From: Macrotrachela quadricornifera
Lineage: Eukaryota > Rotifera > Eurotatoria > Philodinida > Philodinidae
Length of the DNA stretch: 64,000 bases
Assembly: GCA_022393335.1 (NCBI GenBank)
Contig: JAJEKB010021880.1
Coordinates: 388,386 to 452,385 of the forward strand
Direction of reading: 5' to 3'
Made by a program: the position numbers and the translations under genes. Of the stretch, positions 38,148-49,742 are shown piece by piece. Under the pieces are notes generated by a model. It ran no database searches and was not told the DNA's origin. It saw only the letters and a program-made list of their open reading frames with translations. Positions within the stretch are counted from its first letter, which is position 1. Every line of letters starts with the position of its first letter.

Positions 38148-38629
38148 AGACTTTGTAGATGATAAGCGAATATTGTTATGACATTTACGATAGTGTATAT
38201 TGAAGTAATATGAGCGGAACAGCAAGAATTGCAGTTCCCTATAAGTTTGATGTATTTATTTGCTTTTGGACAGCATCTAGCCTTACTTTTACTCACACAA
38301 TACGGTCCAGAATCTGCTAGCCAGGAATAGACTATTATCATCCTTGGAAATCTTGTTTTAAATTCTAATAGGATCCTAATCATATCTGTAAAGGATCACA
38401 CTCTGAAATAGCAAAGATTTTCCCTGGGGTACATACTACAATAAAAGACTAAAATATGAATATGATACATCTCGAAAATCATATGAATAAACAAATTAGA
38501 TTCTATCCATTAGTCTCCTTGAAACCATAAATCAGTTATAAATATACTTGAATATATTTGATGAGATTTTGATTGAAGACTTAGAAATGATTTGTATTCT
38601 ATTGATATATAACTTACATGAACATTGAA
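38148..38629. other. Intergenic, no gene recognised
   Basis: No feature that I can support. The target site of the outer MITE continues from here leftward past the insertion. Confidence 0.4.
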
Positions 38630-38705
38630 GATTAGGAACAGATTTATTCATAAATTCTTCAAATTGACTTTGATTTGGATAAAGAAAAAATAGCAATTGA
38701 CATAG
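38630..38705 (-). pseudogene. Short fragment resembling the three-unit membrane protein
   Basis: The minus strand reads YPNQSQFEEFMNKSVPNLQC followed by a donor-like gtaagt. The spacing P-x-x-x-QFE ... LQCSC matches the region after TM1 in all units of the 25.4-29.2 kb protein. The match is too short to be sure. It may be a dead exon of another family member. Confidence 0.3.
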
Positions 38706-39200
38706 AATATTCTTTTAACGACATCAAATGGAAGTTTTGACTAGTGAAATCTATTCATTAGAATTCGTCTTTGCTTTTATGTTGGAAAATGAATAATCTT
38801 GCTTCTTTTATTTTTTAATTAAATATATTATTTATTCTGAGTATTATTCAATACGAAAATACACAAAATAAATATATGAGAAATTTAAGCAATGTCAGTA
38901 GACTGTTGTTCCTTTTTTGCTATTCTTCCTAATATAAATTGTGTCAAACCAGCAAATACACCTGACGCTAAACTAAGTCCACCAAAAGTATTTATTAACC
39001 ACATAGGTCTTTTGTGCATATCGATTGATCACATACAAATAGCTACAGCTACTTAAAATATAGAATTTAATATTAAACTCCAAAGAATAAAATGAAACCA
39101 TATGAGATTATTTGTATATTTATGACGTTGAAGAACTTTATTTCGATGTTTTTCATTATAAAATTGATAAACATCACGTAATCGGCAAGGAATATAATCA

Positions 39201-40833
39201 ACTAGCGGAGGTACCCGCTGCAAAGAGAATATGGTTGAAGTTTTGCATCTTCAATCCGACTTTTTCTGCTATACGTAACACGTCTTTTATAGGACTGTTT
39301 CCCCTGTGGGTGAACCATCTACAACAGAAATTTTCGCGTCACATCTGAAACCTCTTGGACCGGACTTTTACCGGCATGCGTCAGGCATCTTTAGCAGGAT
39401 TGTTCCTGCTATGCGTTAGGAGTTTGCCATTGGACTCTTCTCGTCGTACGTGATACCTCCTTCACAGGACTTTTTTCACTGTACCTGGAATCTCTGCTAC
39501 AGAGCTTTTCCCGCCGTGCATGGGGTATCTTTTACAAAGCTTTTCCCACCGTGCATGGGTATATTTCACAAAGCTTTTCCCGCCGTGCCTCAGGAACTTT
39601 TCAGAGCTTATCCTGCTGTGCGTGGGGTATTTTTCCGAGCTTTTCCCGCCGTGCATGGAGTATCTTTCACAGAGCTTTTCCCACCGTGCATGGGTATATT
39701 TCACAAAGCTTTTCCCGCCGTGCTTGAGAAATTTTTCAGAGCTTATCCTTCTGTGGATGGGGGGGGCGCGGTATTTTTCAGAGCTTTTTCCACCGTGCGC
39801 GAAGCATCTTTTACAGAGCTTTTCCCGCCGTGCGTGGAGCATCTTTCACAAAGCTTTTCCCGCCGTGCTTGGAGTATCTTTCACAGACCATTTCTCACCG
39901 TGCATCAGGCATCTTCAACAGGACTCTTCTCATCGGGCTCAAGCTGACATGCTCACTCGCATCCACTCTGGACACGATCACTCTTAAATTTAGATTGAAC
40001 TGAGTCATTTGATTAGAAAGTGACTAAAATCACGGTCTCTTACGGCTTGGACGAAGTTTCACGCACGCCTCTCTTTCTCACCGCCAATCACTCAGCTGAC
40101 TTTCCTTAGCACACAAGGAACTGATGCGGATAGTTCCGTGACGCTATCTCTCACGATGACTAAATACATAGCGAACAGGCTCATCAGAATCTCGATCTGT
40201 ATTGATCGCGATGAAATTTCACCCAGCCCCTTCCACGCACCCCGTTTGGTGTTTCCAACCTCACGATGACTTTCCTCAAAAGCTAAGGAAGTAGTGTGGA
40301 AACTTTTGTGACGCTAGCTATCACACGGACTGAATTCATAGCGAACAGACACACGTTCTTCTTTAAATATATACATACGTCATCGTTGTCAATCAAGGAT
40401 ACGCTTGTATACATTTTTTTCTCTTATAACCTATTAGAAGCATTCGAGTTTCATATTTAAACCAAAAAACCATCGATACCAAATGATTCATCTTACAATC
40501 CTAACAAATTTCCTAAAGTTCTGAAAACTCATGCAAATTTCATTATCATATGCCATGGATGAAATTACACCCAAACACCCCCATCCTACCCCTATTCATG
40601 ATAACAGCACGCTATAAAACTATCGCTTCACTCAGAAAAGCACCGTGGAAAGTTTGGTACTCTTAGTTAAGACAATACTATCTGGGTGAGATTTCACCCA
40701 CACCCCTCACCCACACCCACACCCAAACTCACACCCTCGGTGGGTGACCCCGCTATGACCTTCCTCTGGGCCTGGGGAGGCACCATGGAAAGTTTGGTGG
40801 TCGTAGCTTTTACAGGGACTGAATGCATAGCGA

Positions 40834-40864
<31 letters not shown>

Positions 40865-40883
40865 TTCTTCTTTATATATATAG
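39201..40883. mobile_element. Noncoding insertion with minisatellite, class uncertain
   Basis: About 1.68 kb flanked by the 7-bp repeat ataatca (39194-39200 and 40884-40890). It starts actagcggaggtacccgctg and ends with an (acag)n/(cagacaga) run, then cttctttatatatatag. Its 5' half is the minisatellite. The 3' half has three diverged modules of about 200 bp, each with a tttcaccc start and a gaatncatagcgaacagaca end. It is a non-autonomous retroelement-like insertion: the simple-repeat tail suggests LINE-type mobilisation, but no RT is present. Confidence 0.65.
39250..39935 (+). repeat. Minisatellite, ~35-bp unit
   Basis: About a dozen clear tandem copies of a unit like agagcttttcccgccgtgca followed by tggagtatctttcac lie between about 39480 and 39935, with more degenerate copies back to 39250. 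Unit length varies slightly (about 33-42 bp). Long frames open on both strands here are by-products of the repeat. Confidence 0.9.
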
Positions 40884-41459
40884 ATAATCATTATTAAAAG
40901 AAGTTCATTATTAACTTGAAAAGCAATTTCAGTCCACGTCTTTCGTCTATGTTCGTCAGGGATTGTTTTATTTGCTGCACCAACTGATATGGAAATTAAC
41001 ATATTACCTCATCCCATCAGATCAAGTATGAATATTGCAAATAAAATTCTTTTTAGATATTTGAAACATTTCGAATGAAGAAATTTTTGAAACCAATTTG
41101 GATCTCTTTCTGGTGCAAACACTGTACTTGGAATTAGACTTTTTATAATATCAAAATGAGTAAGAAAGAGAGCGAACCCCATGAAGCTCCTCACCTTATA
41201 TGGTCCTTTCAGTTCTTTAGTTTGTTGTTATTGACGCATACTTTTGTCACTTTCAGGTTACATGTAGAAACCGAAAGTCACAGAAGTATGTGCTCCATGT
41301 ATGATAATGTACGAAGAAAAAAACACTATAAAAATAATAATTCAGTTTAAATAGCTATCTTACTCGTGATCACATATTTTTACGAGCGATAGAGGATTTT
41401 ATCTTCCGATTTGTTACAATGAATTCTATTGAAAATAGCATTGGCTTGTCTCTTCTATA

Positions 41460-41700
41460 AGCTACTGTCAACCATTCAATAACAGTTATCTGATTGGACA
41501 AATGTCCTTACATTAATGGATGCTGTGAGCGATTAGTAGACACTGCACAAATGGGAGAAAATGTTTATCTAGCTAGTCTTGCAGTCAATTTTGTATCGTT
41601 CGTTATTTTTTGTCTACAAGTCAAAAAAGTTGGACACTTTTGCTTCTATGGAAAACAATTATCAGAATACACAGATATTGTATCGATTTTAAATTTATGA
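41460..41700 (+). pseudogene. Possible tetraspanin C-terminal fragment
   Basis: The plus strand reads DKCPYINGCCERLVDTAQMG followed by a hydrophobic TM-like run (LASLAVNFVSFVIFCLQV) and a short basic tail to a stop at 41700. The CC.-x-L spacing before a last TM recalls the end of tetraspanins. No upstream exons can be assembled, so it is probably a relic. Confidence 0.35.
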
Positions 41701-42236
41701 AATATTCTCATAAATGAAGATAAAACAAATTTTTTTGTATTGATACTGTAGGTAATTCGTTTTATGTTAAGAATACTTATAATTATTTTTGAAATCTGAA
41801 TCCCATTCTTTCGTGTCACATGCCATTTTTCTTTTGTATTATAGAGAAAAAAAATATATACAAAGTATCATTAGTGTATGGATGTATCTTCATTTCCTTG
41901 ACAGAATGAAAAACAAAATATATATATTTTACTATAAAATTGGTTGGTAAAAATCAACCTAATTAACGGACCGTGACCATCAATAAATGAAAGAAAAAAG
42001 AGATGAGAAAATGACAGTATCTTATTTGATAAAAAGCAATTTTTTCTGCTGATGTCTTTGTAATTATGACATTTTCTTCCTATTCATCATAAAGTTTTTT
42101 TTTATAAATCAAAATTTTAAATACCTGCATTTTATTAAATATCATATAAGTAATAAAAGGCAATATTCCAATGTAAGTACTTTTACCACTTTAAATTAGT
42201 GAAAGAAAAAACTATCATTTATAGTCAACAAATATT

Positions 42237-45215
42237 ATGGACAAACACAATCCAACAACACATAGTAATACTATTGAAGAAACAAGTGATAAAACATTAA
42301 ATTGTTCAATCGATGCTGTTATAATTAGAAGAGAATCATCTAATACTCTTCATCTAAAACAACGGATTATTGGAAATTTTTTACTTATCTGGTTGGATGC
42401 TAACATCGATAAAACAAGCACAGATTACCAAAATAACGTGACATTACTAGAAGATATCATCGGCAACGTTAATACTTTTTCCAAATCAGATGAATGTGTT
42501 GACTTTTTCACCGAAATTGATGACACTAAAGTACTTTTTCTTGTAGAAGATACCATCGGTCAACAAATATTACCTCTCATACATGATATTCCTCAGCTTA
42601 ATATTATCTACATCTTTGGTGCAAGTGCATTGCAGCACAAAGAATGGACCAAAAATTTGACTAAAATAAAGGGCACATATACGGACATTAAAACCATTTG
42701 CGGAGCATTGAAAATTGCTGCCAATCAATGTGATGAAGATTCCATTGTCATAAGTTTTGTGGAAATGAGTGAAGAAAGTTCCAGTCAAAATCTTGATCAA
42801 TTGGAGTCTACATTTATGTACACTCAGATATACAAGGAAATTCTTCTTCAAATGGAATATGATCAACAATCTACCAAGGCATTAGCAGATTACTGGCGCA
42901 AATTGTATGACGGCAATGAGAGTCAATTAATGATTATCAATGAATTTGAACGCGATTATCATCCACAATTGTCAATTTGGTGGTATACGCGTGAATCTTT
43001 TACATATGAAATGGTGAATCGAGCACTTCGTACATTAGAAGCTGATATTATGATTAATATGGGCTTCTTTATTCGTGATCTACACTATCAAATCGAACAA
43101 TTACATCGAGAACAGATCAGTAATTATCATAAGAACCCTTTAATTGTGTACAGAGGACAAGGTTTAGCAAAATCAAAGTTCGAGAAACTTACGAAAACAA
43201 AAGGTGTACTACTATCTTTTAATAACTTTTTGTCAACTAGTACAGATCGAGACGTTCCGCTTAGCTTTGCTGAAAGTGCTACTGCCAACACCGATATGGT
43301 CGGTATCCTCTTTAGAATGTTCATCGATTATTCTATTTCATCAAGTCCATTCGCTTCTATTCGTGAAGTTAGTTATTTTCAAACAGAAGATGAAATTCTT
43401 TTTTCCATGCACACCGTTTTTCGTGTTGGTGAAATTAAACAAATGAACAGTAACAATTCATTTTACCAAGTAGAACTCGAGTTGACATCGGATGACGATC
43501 AACAGCTTCTCACACTCACCAATTATATACGAGAAGAAGTAGCGGGTCTTATAGGATGGGAACGTTTAGGTAACTTGTTGACCAAAACAGGTCACTTTGA
43601 AAAAGCTGAAGAACTTTATACTGTTTTGCTCGAAAAGACATGTCATGAGAGCGAAAAAAGAAATTATTATAATAATCTTGGATATATCAATCATAGTCAA
43701 GGGGATCATAAAAAAGCTATTTGTTATTACGAAAACGCACTTAAAACTTCTGAAGAAAGTCTTCCTTTAGATTATCCTTCATTGGCTACTGTTTACAACA
43801 ATATCGGTGTGTTGTATGACAATCTGGGAGAATATTCAAAAGCACTTTTATTCCTAGAAAAAGGACTTGAAAATAGAGAAAAAACACTTCCTTCAAATCA
43901 TCCTTCGTTGGCTGCTTCTTACAACAACATTGGTGATGTGTATGACAATATGGGAGAGTACTCGACAGCACTTTCATATTATGAAAAGGCACTTGCAATC
44001 TTCGAAAATACTCTCCCTTCAAATCATCCTTCGCTAGCTACTTCATATAGTAACATTGGTTTAATCTATCAAAATATGGCAGAGTATTCAAAAGCACTTT
44101 TATTTTACAAAAAAGCACTTGACATCGTCGAGAAAACTCTTCCTCCATATCATCCAGATTTAGCCATTCCCTATGGTAATATGGCTTCGCTTTATCACAG
44201 CATGGAAGAACACTCATTAGCACTTTCATTTTTTGAAAAAACATGTGAAATCTTTGAAAAAACTCTTCCATCAGATCATCCTTCATTGGCTAGTTCCTAC
44301 AGTAACATTGCCTCGTTATACGATCATATGGGAGAGTACTCGAATGCACTTTTATTTTATGAAAAAGCACTTGAAATATTTGAAAAAACATTTTCTGCAA
44401 ATCATCCTTCATTGGCTACTTCTTATAATAATATCGCTTCGGTTTATTACAACATGGGAGACTACTCGAAAGCACTTTCATTCTTTGAAAAAGCATTTGA
44501 AATTCGACAAGAAACTCTACCTTCAAATCATTCTTCGTTAGCTACTTCATATAACAATATTGCTATGGTATATCAGAACATGGAAGACTACTCGAAAGCA
44601 CTTTCATTTTATCAAAAAGCACTTGAAATTTTCGAAAAAACTCTTCCTATGAATCGTCCTTCATTGGCCACTTCTTACGGTAACATCGGCATGGTGTATC
44701 CAAAGATGGGAGAATACTCGAAAGCACTTTCATTTCTAAGAAAAGACATTGAAATCCGAAAGGATACTCTTCCCTCAACTCATCCTTCGTTGGGCGTATC
44801 TTATAATAACATTGGTTTGGTCCATCAAAACATGGGAGAGTATTCCGAAGCATTTTCTTTTCATAAAAAAGCACTTGAAATTTTCGAAAAAACCTTACCT
44901 TCAAATCATCCTTCGTTGGCTACTTCCTATAATAATATCGGCGAGATGTATCAAAGCATAGGAGACTACTCGAAAGCACTTTCCTTTTACGAAAAAGGAC
45001 TTGAAATTCGACAAAAAACTCTTCCTTCAAATCATCCTAATTTAGGTGAATCCTACAAGAATATTGCATCTGTCTACGAAAGTATCAAAGAATATTCCAA
45101 AGCACTTTCATATTTTGAACGTGCTCTAGATATCAAGCAACGTTCATTACCTCCGAATCACTCCAGTATTCAAGTTGTACAAGAGAACATTGAAACTATC
45201 AGAAGGAAATTGTAA
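42237..45215 (+). CDS. ADP-ribosyltransferase (ART) fused to kinesin-light-chain-type TPRs
   Basis: Single coding exon, 992 residues, ATG at 42237. A likely 52-bp 5'-UTR intron (42173-42224, gtaagtac..tttatag) lies just upstream. An N-terminal domain of about 180 residues (LLIWLDANIDK..) precedes an arginine-type mono-ADP-ribosyltransferase domain. Its R-S-E residues are visible: R306 in VYRGQG, S333-T-S335 in NNFLSTSTD, and the E384-x-E386 pair in FQTEDEILF. About 13 TPR units of 42 residues follow from residue 440 to the end, consensus YNNIG.VYxNMGEYSKALSF with EKALEIFEKTLPSNHP. By family the enzyme transfers ADP-ribose from NAD to arginine of protein targets, and the TPR solenoid would bind the partner. 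No TM or signal peptide, so it is intracellular. All key residues are present, so it is probably active. Confidence 0.9.
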   Translation: MDKHNPTTHSNTIEETSDKTLNCSIDAVIIRRESSNTLHLKQRIIGNFLLIWLDANIDKTSTDYQNNVTLLEDIIGNVNTFSKSDECVDFFTEIDDTKVLFLVEDTIGQQILPLIHDIPQLNIIYIFGASALQHKEWTKNLTKIKGTYTDIKTICGALKIAANQCDEDSIVISFVEMSEESSSQNLDQLESTFMYTQIYKEILLQMEYDQQSTKALADYWRKLYDGNESQLMIINEFERDYHPQLSIWWYTRESFTYEMVNRALRTLEADIMINMGFFIRDLHYQIEQLHREQISNYHKNPLIVYRGQGLAKSKFEKLTKTKGVLLSFNNFLSTSTDRDVPLSFAESATANTDMVGILFRMFIDYSISSSPFASIREVSYFQTEDEILFSMHTVFRVGEIKQMNSNNSFYQVELELTSDDDQQLLTLTNYIREEVAGLIGWERLGNLLTKTGHFEKAEELYTVLLEKTCHESEKRNYYNNLGYINHSQGDHKKAICYYENALKTSEESLPLDYPSLATVYNNIGVLYDNLGEYSKALLFLEKGLENREKTLPSNHPSLAASYNNIGDVYDNMGEYSTALSYYEKALAIFENTLPSNHPSLATSYSNIGLIYQNMAEYSKALLFYKKALDIVEKTLPPYHPDLAIPYGNMASLYHSMEEHSLALSFFEKTCEIFEKTLPSDHPSLASSYSNIASLYDHMGEYSNALLFYEKALEIFEKTFSANHPSLATSYNNIASVYYNMGDYSKALSFFEKAFEIRQETLPSNHSSLATSYNNIAMVYQNMEDYSKALSFYQKALEIFEKTLPMNRPSLATSYGNIGMVYPKMGEYSKALSFLRKDIEIRKDTLPSTHPSLGVSYNNIGLVHQNMGEYSEAFSFHKKALEIFEKTLPSNHPSLATSYNNIGEMYQSIGDYSKALSFYEKGLEIRQKTLPSNHPNLGESYKNIASVYESIKEYSKALSYFERALDIKQRSLPPNHSSIQVVQENIETIRRKL
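43762..45147 (+). repeat. 126-bp DNA repeat array encoding the TPRs
   Basis: Eleven in-frame copies of a 126-bp unit, several nearly identical over long runs (for example cttccttcaaatcatccttc recurs). Two more diverged TPR units precede them. The similarity at DNA level, not only protein level, suggests ongoing unit duplication or conversion. Confidence 0.85.
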
Positions 45216-45359
45216 ATAATGTTTGACAATGAGTAAAGAATGTGTTTTCACTTTATTTTCGATCGTTCACATTTTTTTGCGGATGAGTGACCTAAAATGA
45301 TCAGACACGTGTTCGAGGAAAAAATTTTCTAAGGCGGTTTTCATGGTTTTCCAAAGGTT

Positions 45360-45690
45360 CTCATCTTGCAGAGGGACTTGTATATCAAACCTTATCCGAT
45401 TTGCCTGAAAATCTTTCGGGAGACATCTACGACCCCATCTCCGAAGTAATTTTCAGCTGTTTCAGAAATCTCACTTTCTCTTTTTCTTATAAAAAAATAC
45501 GTAAAGGTTTTCCCAGAACCAGGTTTTTGACTTTCCGAACACTATAAATCCGGACGGAGATATCAGAAATGAAAACCGATGATTTTACCTCTGGAGAATA
45601 GTTCAAAGTATCTATGGTAAAAATTTCAGCTCGATCGGACGAAGTTAAAGGGAGGTTACCTGATGCACAATTCAGTTCTTTGCGTGAAAA
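45360..45690 (-). repeat. Dispersed repeat, inverse copy of 24590-24930
   Basis: The reverse complement of this stretch follows 24590-24930 in block order (gatcgga-c-tgaaatttttac, aaacctttacgtattttttt, agaaagtgagattt). It lies just downstream of the ART-TPR gene. Confidence 0.7.
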
Positions 45691-46646
45691 ACTAATTTTG
45701 AGACAAATGAAAAAATAAGTTTGGGAACAGTCTGATTTATTTTCAACATTTTTATGAACATTTTTTTATGTAGAATTCACTGAGCACATAAAAAGACTTT
45801 TTTTTGGTAGAAGCTTCTAATGGGTACCCGATAGCAATTGAATGGCAGGGTTGATCAAGATCATTTGAACGACGATCGAAATACCAGCATATGGTCTATC
45901 TACAGCTCATATAAACAAAAAAAAATTTTCTAAAAAGTTCGACAAAAAAAAAGAGAAGGAGGGGTACCTTTCAATCATTATTTATTTTCTAAAAAAGACA
46001 AATCAATTTTTTGCTTAGATTTAGGCAAAAAATCAGTGAACATTATTCTTGAATTAATCAAGAAACAAGTATATACGCATGAAATTGTACAGAATATTAG
46101 TAAATAGATGGGAAAAATCAACTAGATATTGGCGATTTATTGTGTCAGTTTACGACTATTGTTTAGATAAATTAAACTGAATCGCTAACTTTTTACCGAT
46201 TTTAAGAATATAAAAAATGATTCTTCTTTCAAGCTTGTATAAAATAATGCAACTTCATTACAGATAAATACGCTTTTATAATTGATAAATAGACTTGTTC
46301 ATTGAGTATTGTATTACTAAGAACATTAATTATCACCTGACTATATTGAGTAAACATCAATTATGAAAATTTTTTGTTAGATATGGTGATATGCGAGATT
46401 GCATGATCAATGTCGTCGTGGTCAAGATTACTCATGTAATTGTAATTATTTTGTTTGAGATGAGACGTGTGATTTAATTGAGTAAAAACAAAATCAATGT
46501 TGTATGATTTATTAGTTCTATAATAATTGCTAGATTTATTTATATAATGATGTTGATAAAGAAATGTGTATTTTCTTTAATGTGGGCAGACATACTTTTC
46601 AAGTGAGTCACGTTATATTTCTTATTTTTATTTTTATAATAGAAAA
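45691..46646. other. Intergenic, no gene recognised
   Basis: AT-rich. A possible 5' splice acceptor (tttttataatag) lies just before the ART relic. Confidence 0.4.
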
Positions 46647-47660
46647 ATGGCAACAGCAGACGCATCGTTTGATATGGATGACGATGAAGATACAGATAAC
46701 TTCGGTTATTTTTATGTTCCTTTTGCTGCTAATGGTGATAAATATTCTCTCTGTAGTATTTTCAAATCCCCATTAATACTAATAGAAGAAACTATTAAAC
46801 CGTTAGTCCATTTAATTGATGATATTGCAACAAAAGTTTATATCATTAAACAACAATTAACTGCCACTGATATTAATGATTTAACTCTAGATGAATTAGT
46901 AGCCATTCATCTATATATTTAGGAAAGATTACTACTTAAAAAATGCATTCATTATGTTCTTAATGAAGTAGTGCGTTGTGGATTTCCAGAAGAACTTCAA
47001 AACATGCCATCCATATGTAAACCTATTATTAACAGCACTTAGTAAATTACCATCAAGGGGACGTCATTGTACAATCTATCGTAGTGTACATTCATGTAAT
47101 TTATCCGATCAATATAAAGATGATGGTACACATACAGTTCTTGTTTATCATCACTTGATCGAATGAAATCACCCACATTTTTAAGTGGATACAGTGTATG
47201 TACTATATTTAACACATTCGACCCGATAAATTCCACCGATGGAATCCATAGTGACTGACAGAATTTTGCATCTCGTATTTCAATCCGTAAAGATGTTTTA
47301 TTAAGAAAGTAAAGCTTATTTGAATTTTCGTACTTTTTGTCTTCAAAAAACCAAAATTTCGTTTAATGATATTTTGTTGGAAAGTAGCGTAGCCCAACGG
47401 TGGGCCACGTCGGGTTGAATGTGTTAAAATTGATTGTTATAGTGGAAAACGAGTTCCATTATCGAATGATGATGAAGTTATTTTGATGCCAAGATTTCAT
47501 TTTCAAGTTGCTGATTAATTACCTTCATTAGAAGGCTTAAATATAATTTTTATTCGAGAAATACCACCATCTTCAACTGAAATCATGATACCTATGTCAG
47601 TTATTATAAAAGTAGAATCACCAGAAAAATCATTACCATCAATAGCTAAAACAACATAAC
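46647..47660 (+). pseudogene. Second ADP-ribosyltransferase gene, inactivated
   Basis: Starts ATG at 46647 with an acidic leader, then an ART-family helical region (EETIKPLVHLIDDIATKVYI ... DINDLTLDELVAIHLY). A stop at 46919 is followed by readable ART sequence in shifted frames: YVNLLLTALSKLPS, then TIYRSVHSCNLSDQY, where the family has a YRG-type motif. After the insertion at 47213-47423 come YSGKRVPLSNDDEVILMPRF and HFQV-type residues of the C-terminal E-region. Stops and frameshifts, and a mobile element in the domain, make it a clear pseudogene. Unlike the 42 kb gene it has no TPR array. Confidence 0.75.
47213..47423. mobile_element. piggyBac-like MITE inserted in the ART pseudogene
   Basis: 211-bp element with 13-bp inverted ends cacattcgacccg / cgggttgaatgtg (one mismatch), flanked on both sides by TTAA (47209-47212, 47424-47427). 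TTAA duplication is the hallmark of piggyBac-type integration. Coding sequence of the ART relic resumes directly after the right TTAA. Confidence 0.85.
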
Positions 47661-49742
47661 AAGGACCATCATCACTAAAATCACGAAAAAGTCTTTAAAA
47701 TACTGCTAATCGAATAATAAAAATGTCAAAAGTATTATAGATATGTTCAAATCATATTCTTAAATTATCTGGTAAAAAATTACCTATTGATGAATTAACT
47801 CAAGACATAACATTTTAAAATTTGTCTAATACTTTTGTCTATACCTGTCACAGATTACGACTAGATATGCCAGTTTAACTTTATTTTAAAACTATAAATT
47901 TAAAAACATCAAAGATAAAGTAAAAGAAACCCAACAATTTTATTAAGTACATATAATTTCGAAATTTTCAGATGTTACACACGAACGTTTTCCAGAACTT
48001 TCTGAGTCCCATTTGAAACTACTCGGACTAACTTTTTGGGTCTATCTAAAGGTAATTCGTATCATTTTTTAGAGACTATCTACGGATAATCTTTATAATT
48101 TTTAATGATAATCTAAGACTTGATCTTTCGGCACAATACTATGTTTTGCGTTCACAAAAGTGTTGAAATCTTCTCTGGAACCTGACTGTCTAAAACCTTC
48201 GTCCCAACGAATCAGATTTAAGCAAAGTTTTCTACACTATTGTGACGACAAAACATAGAATGAATGAAACGTATAAAAGAAAAAAGCAGTTTATTACTCA
48301 TAGTAATTAGTAGTTCTCTTTTTCTTTGTTTTCTTGCAGACCTTTTTAAGACTAATAAAAATTATAAAGTTTTCGTGTTTTTACAGAGTTTACTGATTAA
48401 TTTCTGTGGGATGTTAAGTCCACTTCTTCAGAATCTACAAAAAACGTATATGGGATTCTATCGAAAGTGAAAAAAATGCACCAGATAGCTGCATCGTCTT
48501 GCAGTGTTTGATAGCCATATGGTTGATCTGTATTCATTTGTATAGTTATCATTGATAGATAGCAAACACTACATATTTTTGTTTGTTAGTTTATTAAGAA
48601 ACTTCTTTTCGATAATTTTGAAGTGTTCCTTTATTAATTCCTAATAACGATTTTTGTGATTTCTTATCACAAGATAATTTTTAAAATTATCTAATCCTTT
48701 AGAACCAACAATAGATTTCATATTGTGAAAGACTATATTTGAAAAACAAGTGTTTCAAAGTTCATGAAAACGGGTCAAAAGTCATGTATTCGTTTACAAT
48801 AAGAAAAATGACACATAAAATTAACCTCAAAATCAATCCTGATACCTAAAAAGATCTTTCTTATGCTCGAATAGTTCTTTCGTATCGGTACCATGCATTG
48901 AAATGTTCTTAGGACTCTTTCAAACTGTTTAAGAATGAAATCCAACCCGTTAGCCTAATTTAAAAGTGGTCGTTTCAACAAAGTACATATATGCATTAGG
49001 TATTGTGAGGATTAGTGGCGAAAGGACCGCTTCTTTTCTTACAGTATAAACGAACAAGATAATGAAGAACTAATGAATAGGAATAGAATAATAAAACTTG
49101 ATTTTAACGATGCTCTCAATGAAGTATGTGCTCATGCAAAAAGCACTATTGAAACATATAATAACTGAATAATGAATCCTTATAAAGCCAAGGTAGAATA
49201 ATATTCTTGGAATTTAGATTGGAAAAAATTAGTAAGTTTCACAACTTCACAGGACGCTATGACGACTATAATAACATGTAAAAATAAACTTTCATATTTT
49301 ACGCCAGTATGTTTCAATGCTAACAACGACACAGTATGAAACATGATAGAAATTTGGTCTAATCCAAATATAAATCATTTTGTTTGCAGAAGAAAAAGGA
49401 AAGAAATGCACAATTGTGCAATAATTATCGAAGTTGGATCGTGAGTAATTTGAGTTATGAGGAAAGTGTGCACTTTAAATTTTGTTTCTGAATTTTAGTT
49501 ATTATCCAATGGAGTAAAAAATAAATATACTGCATCTTTTCTGTTTACAGTCGTCTTAGTGGACGAATACACATTTAACATAAAAACACGATGAATCATT
49601 TATAAACTTTCAAATACTTGTGCAATTACTCTTTCTTTCTTTCTTTTATCTTTTCTCTCCTAAACTTTGAAGTAGCATAGAACAAAAAAACAACTATTTA
49701 TGTCTTTTCTTCTACGTAATTTCAGTTGCAAAAATCTCAGAA
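47661..49742. other. Intergenic, no gene recognised
   Basis: About 2 kb of AT-rich DNA with only small unrelated frames. The last part should hold the promoter of the F-box gene; a 5' acceptor (ctacgtaatttcag) sits about 20 bp before its ATG. Confidence 0.45.

Larger units (their letters stand above)
38888..41170 (-). pseudogene. Membrane-protein gene split by a 1.7-kb insertion
   Basis: Minus-strand coding pieces flank an insertion. Upstream (about 41150-40891) reads TVFAPERDPNWFQKFLHSKC, a hydrophobic run, then PDEHRRKTWTEIAFQVNNEL. Downstream (about 39200-38888) reads CRLRDVYQFYNEKHRNKVLQ, a hydrophobic run, and a C-terminus with INTFGGLSLASGVFAGLTQF, ending at TAA near 38888. Two in-frame TGA codons are visible (one after LDLMG, one in the later hydrophobic run). 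The product would be a multi-TM protein. I do not recognise the family. Confidence 0.6.

Noticed and set aside
39450..39987. Long open frames on both strands (up to 165 codons)
   Set aside because: They lie in the 35-bp minisatellite; they are open simply because the unit has no stop, and both strands are open at once.
44233..44541. 102-codon frame in another phase within the ART-TPR gene
   Set aside because: Shadow of the 126-bp TPR repeat; similar shadows recur on both strands.
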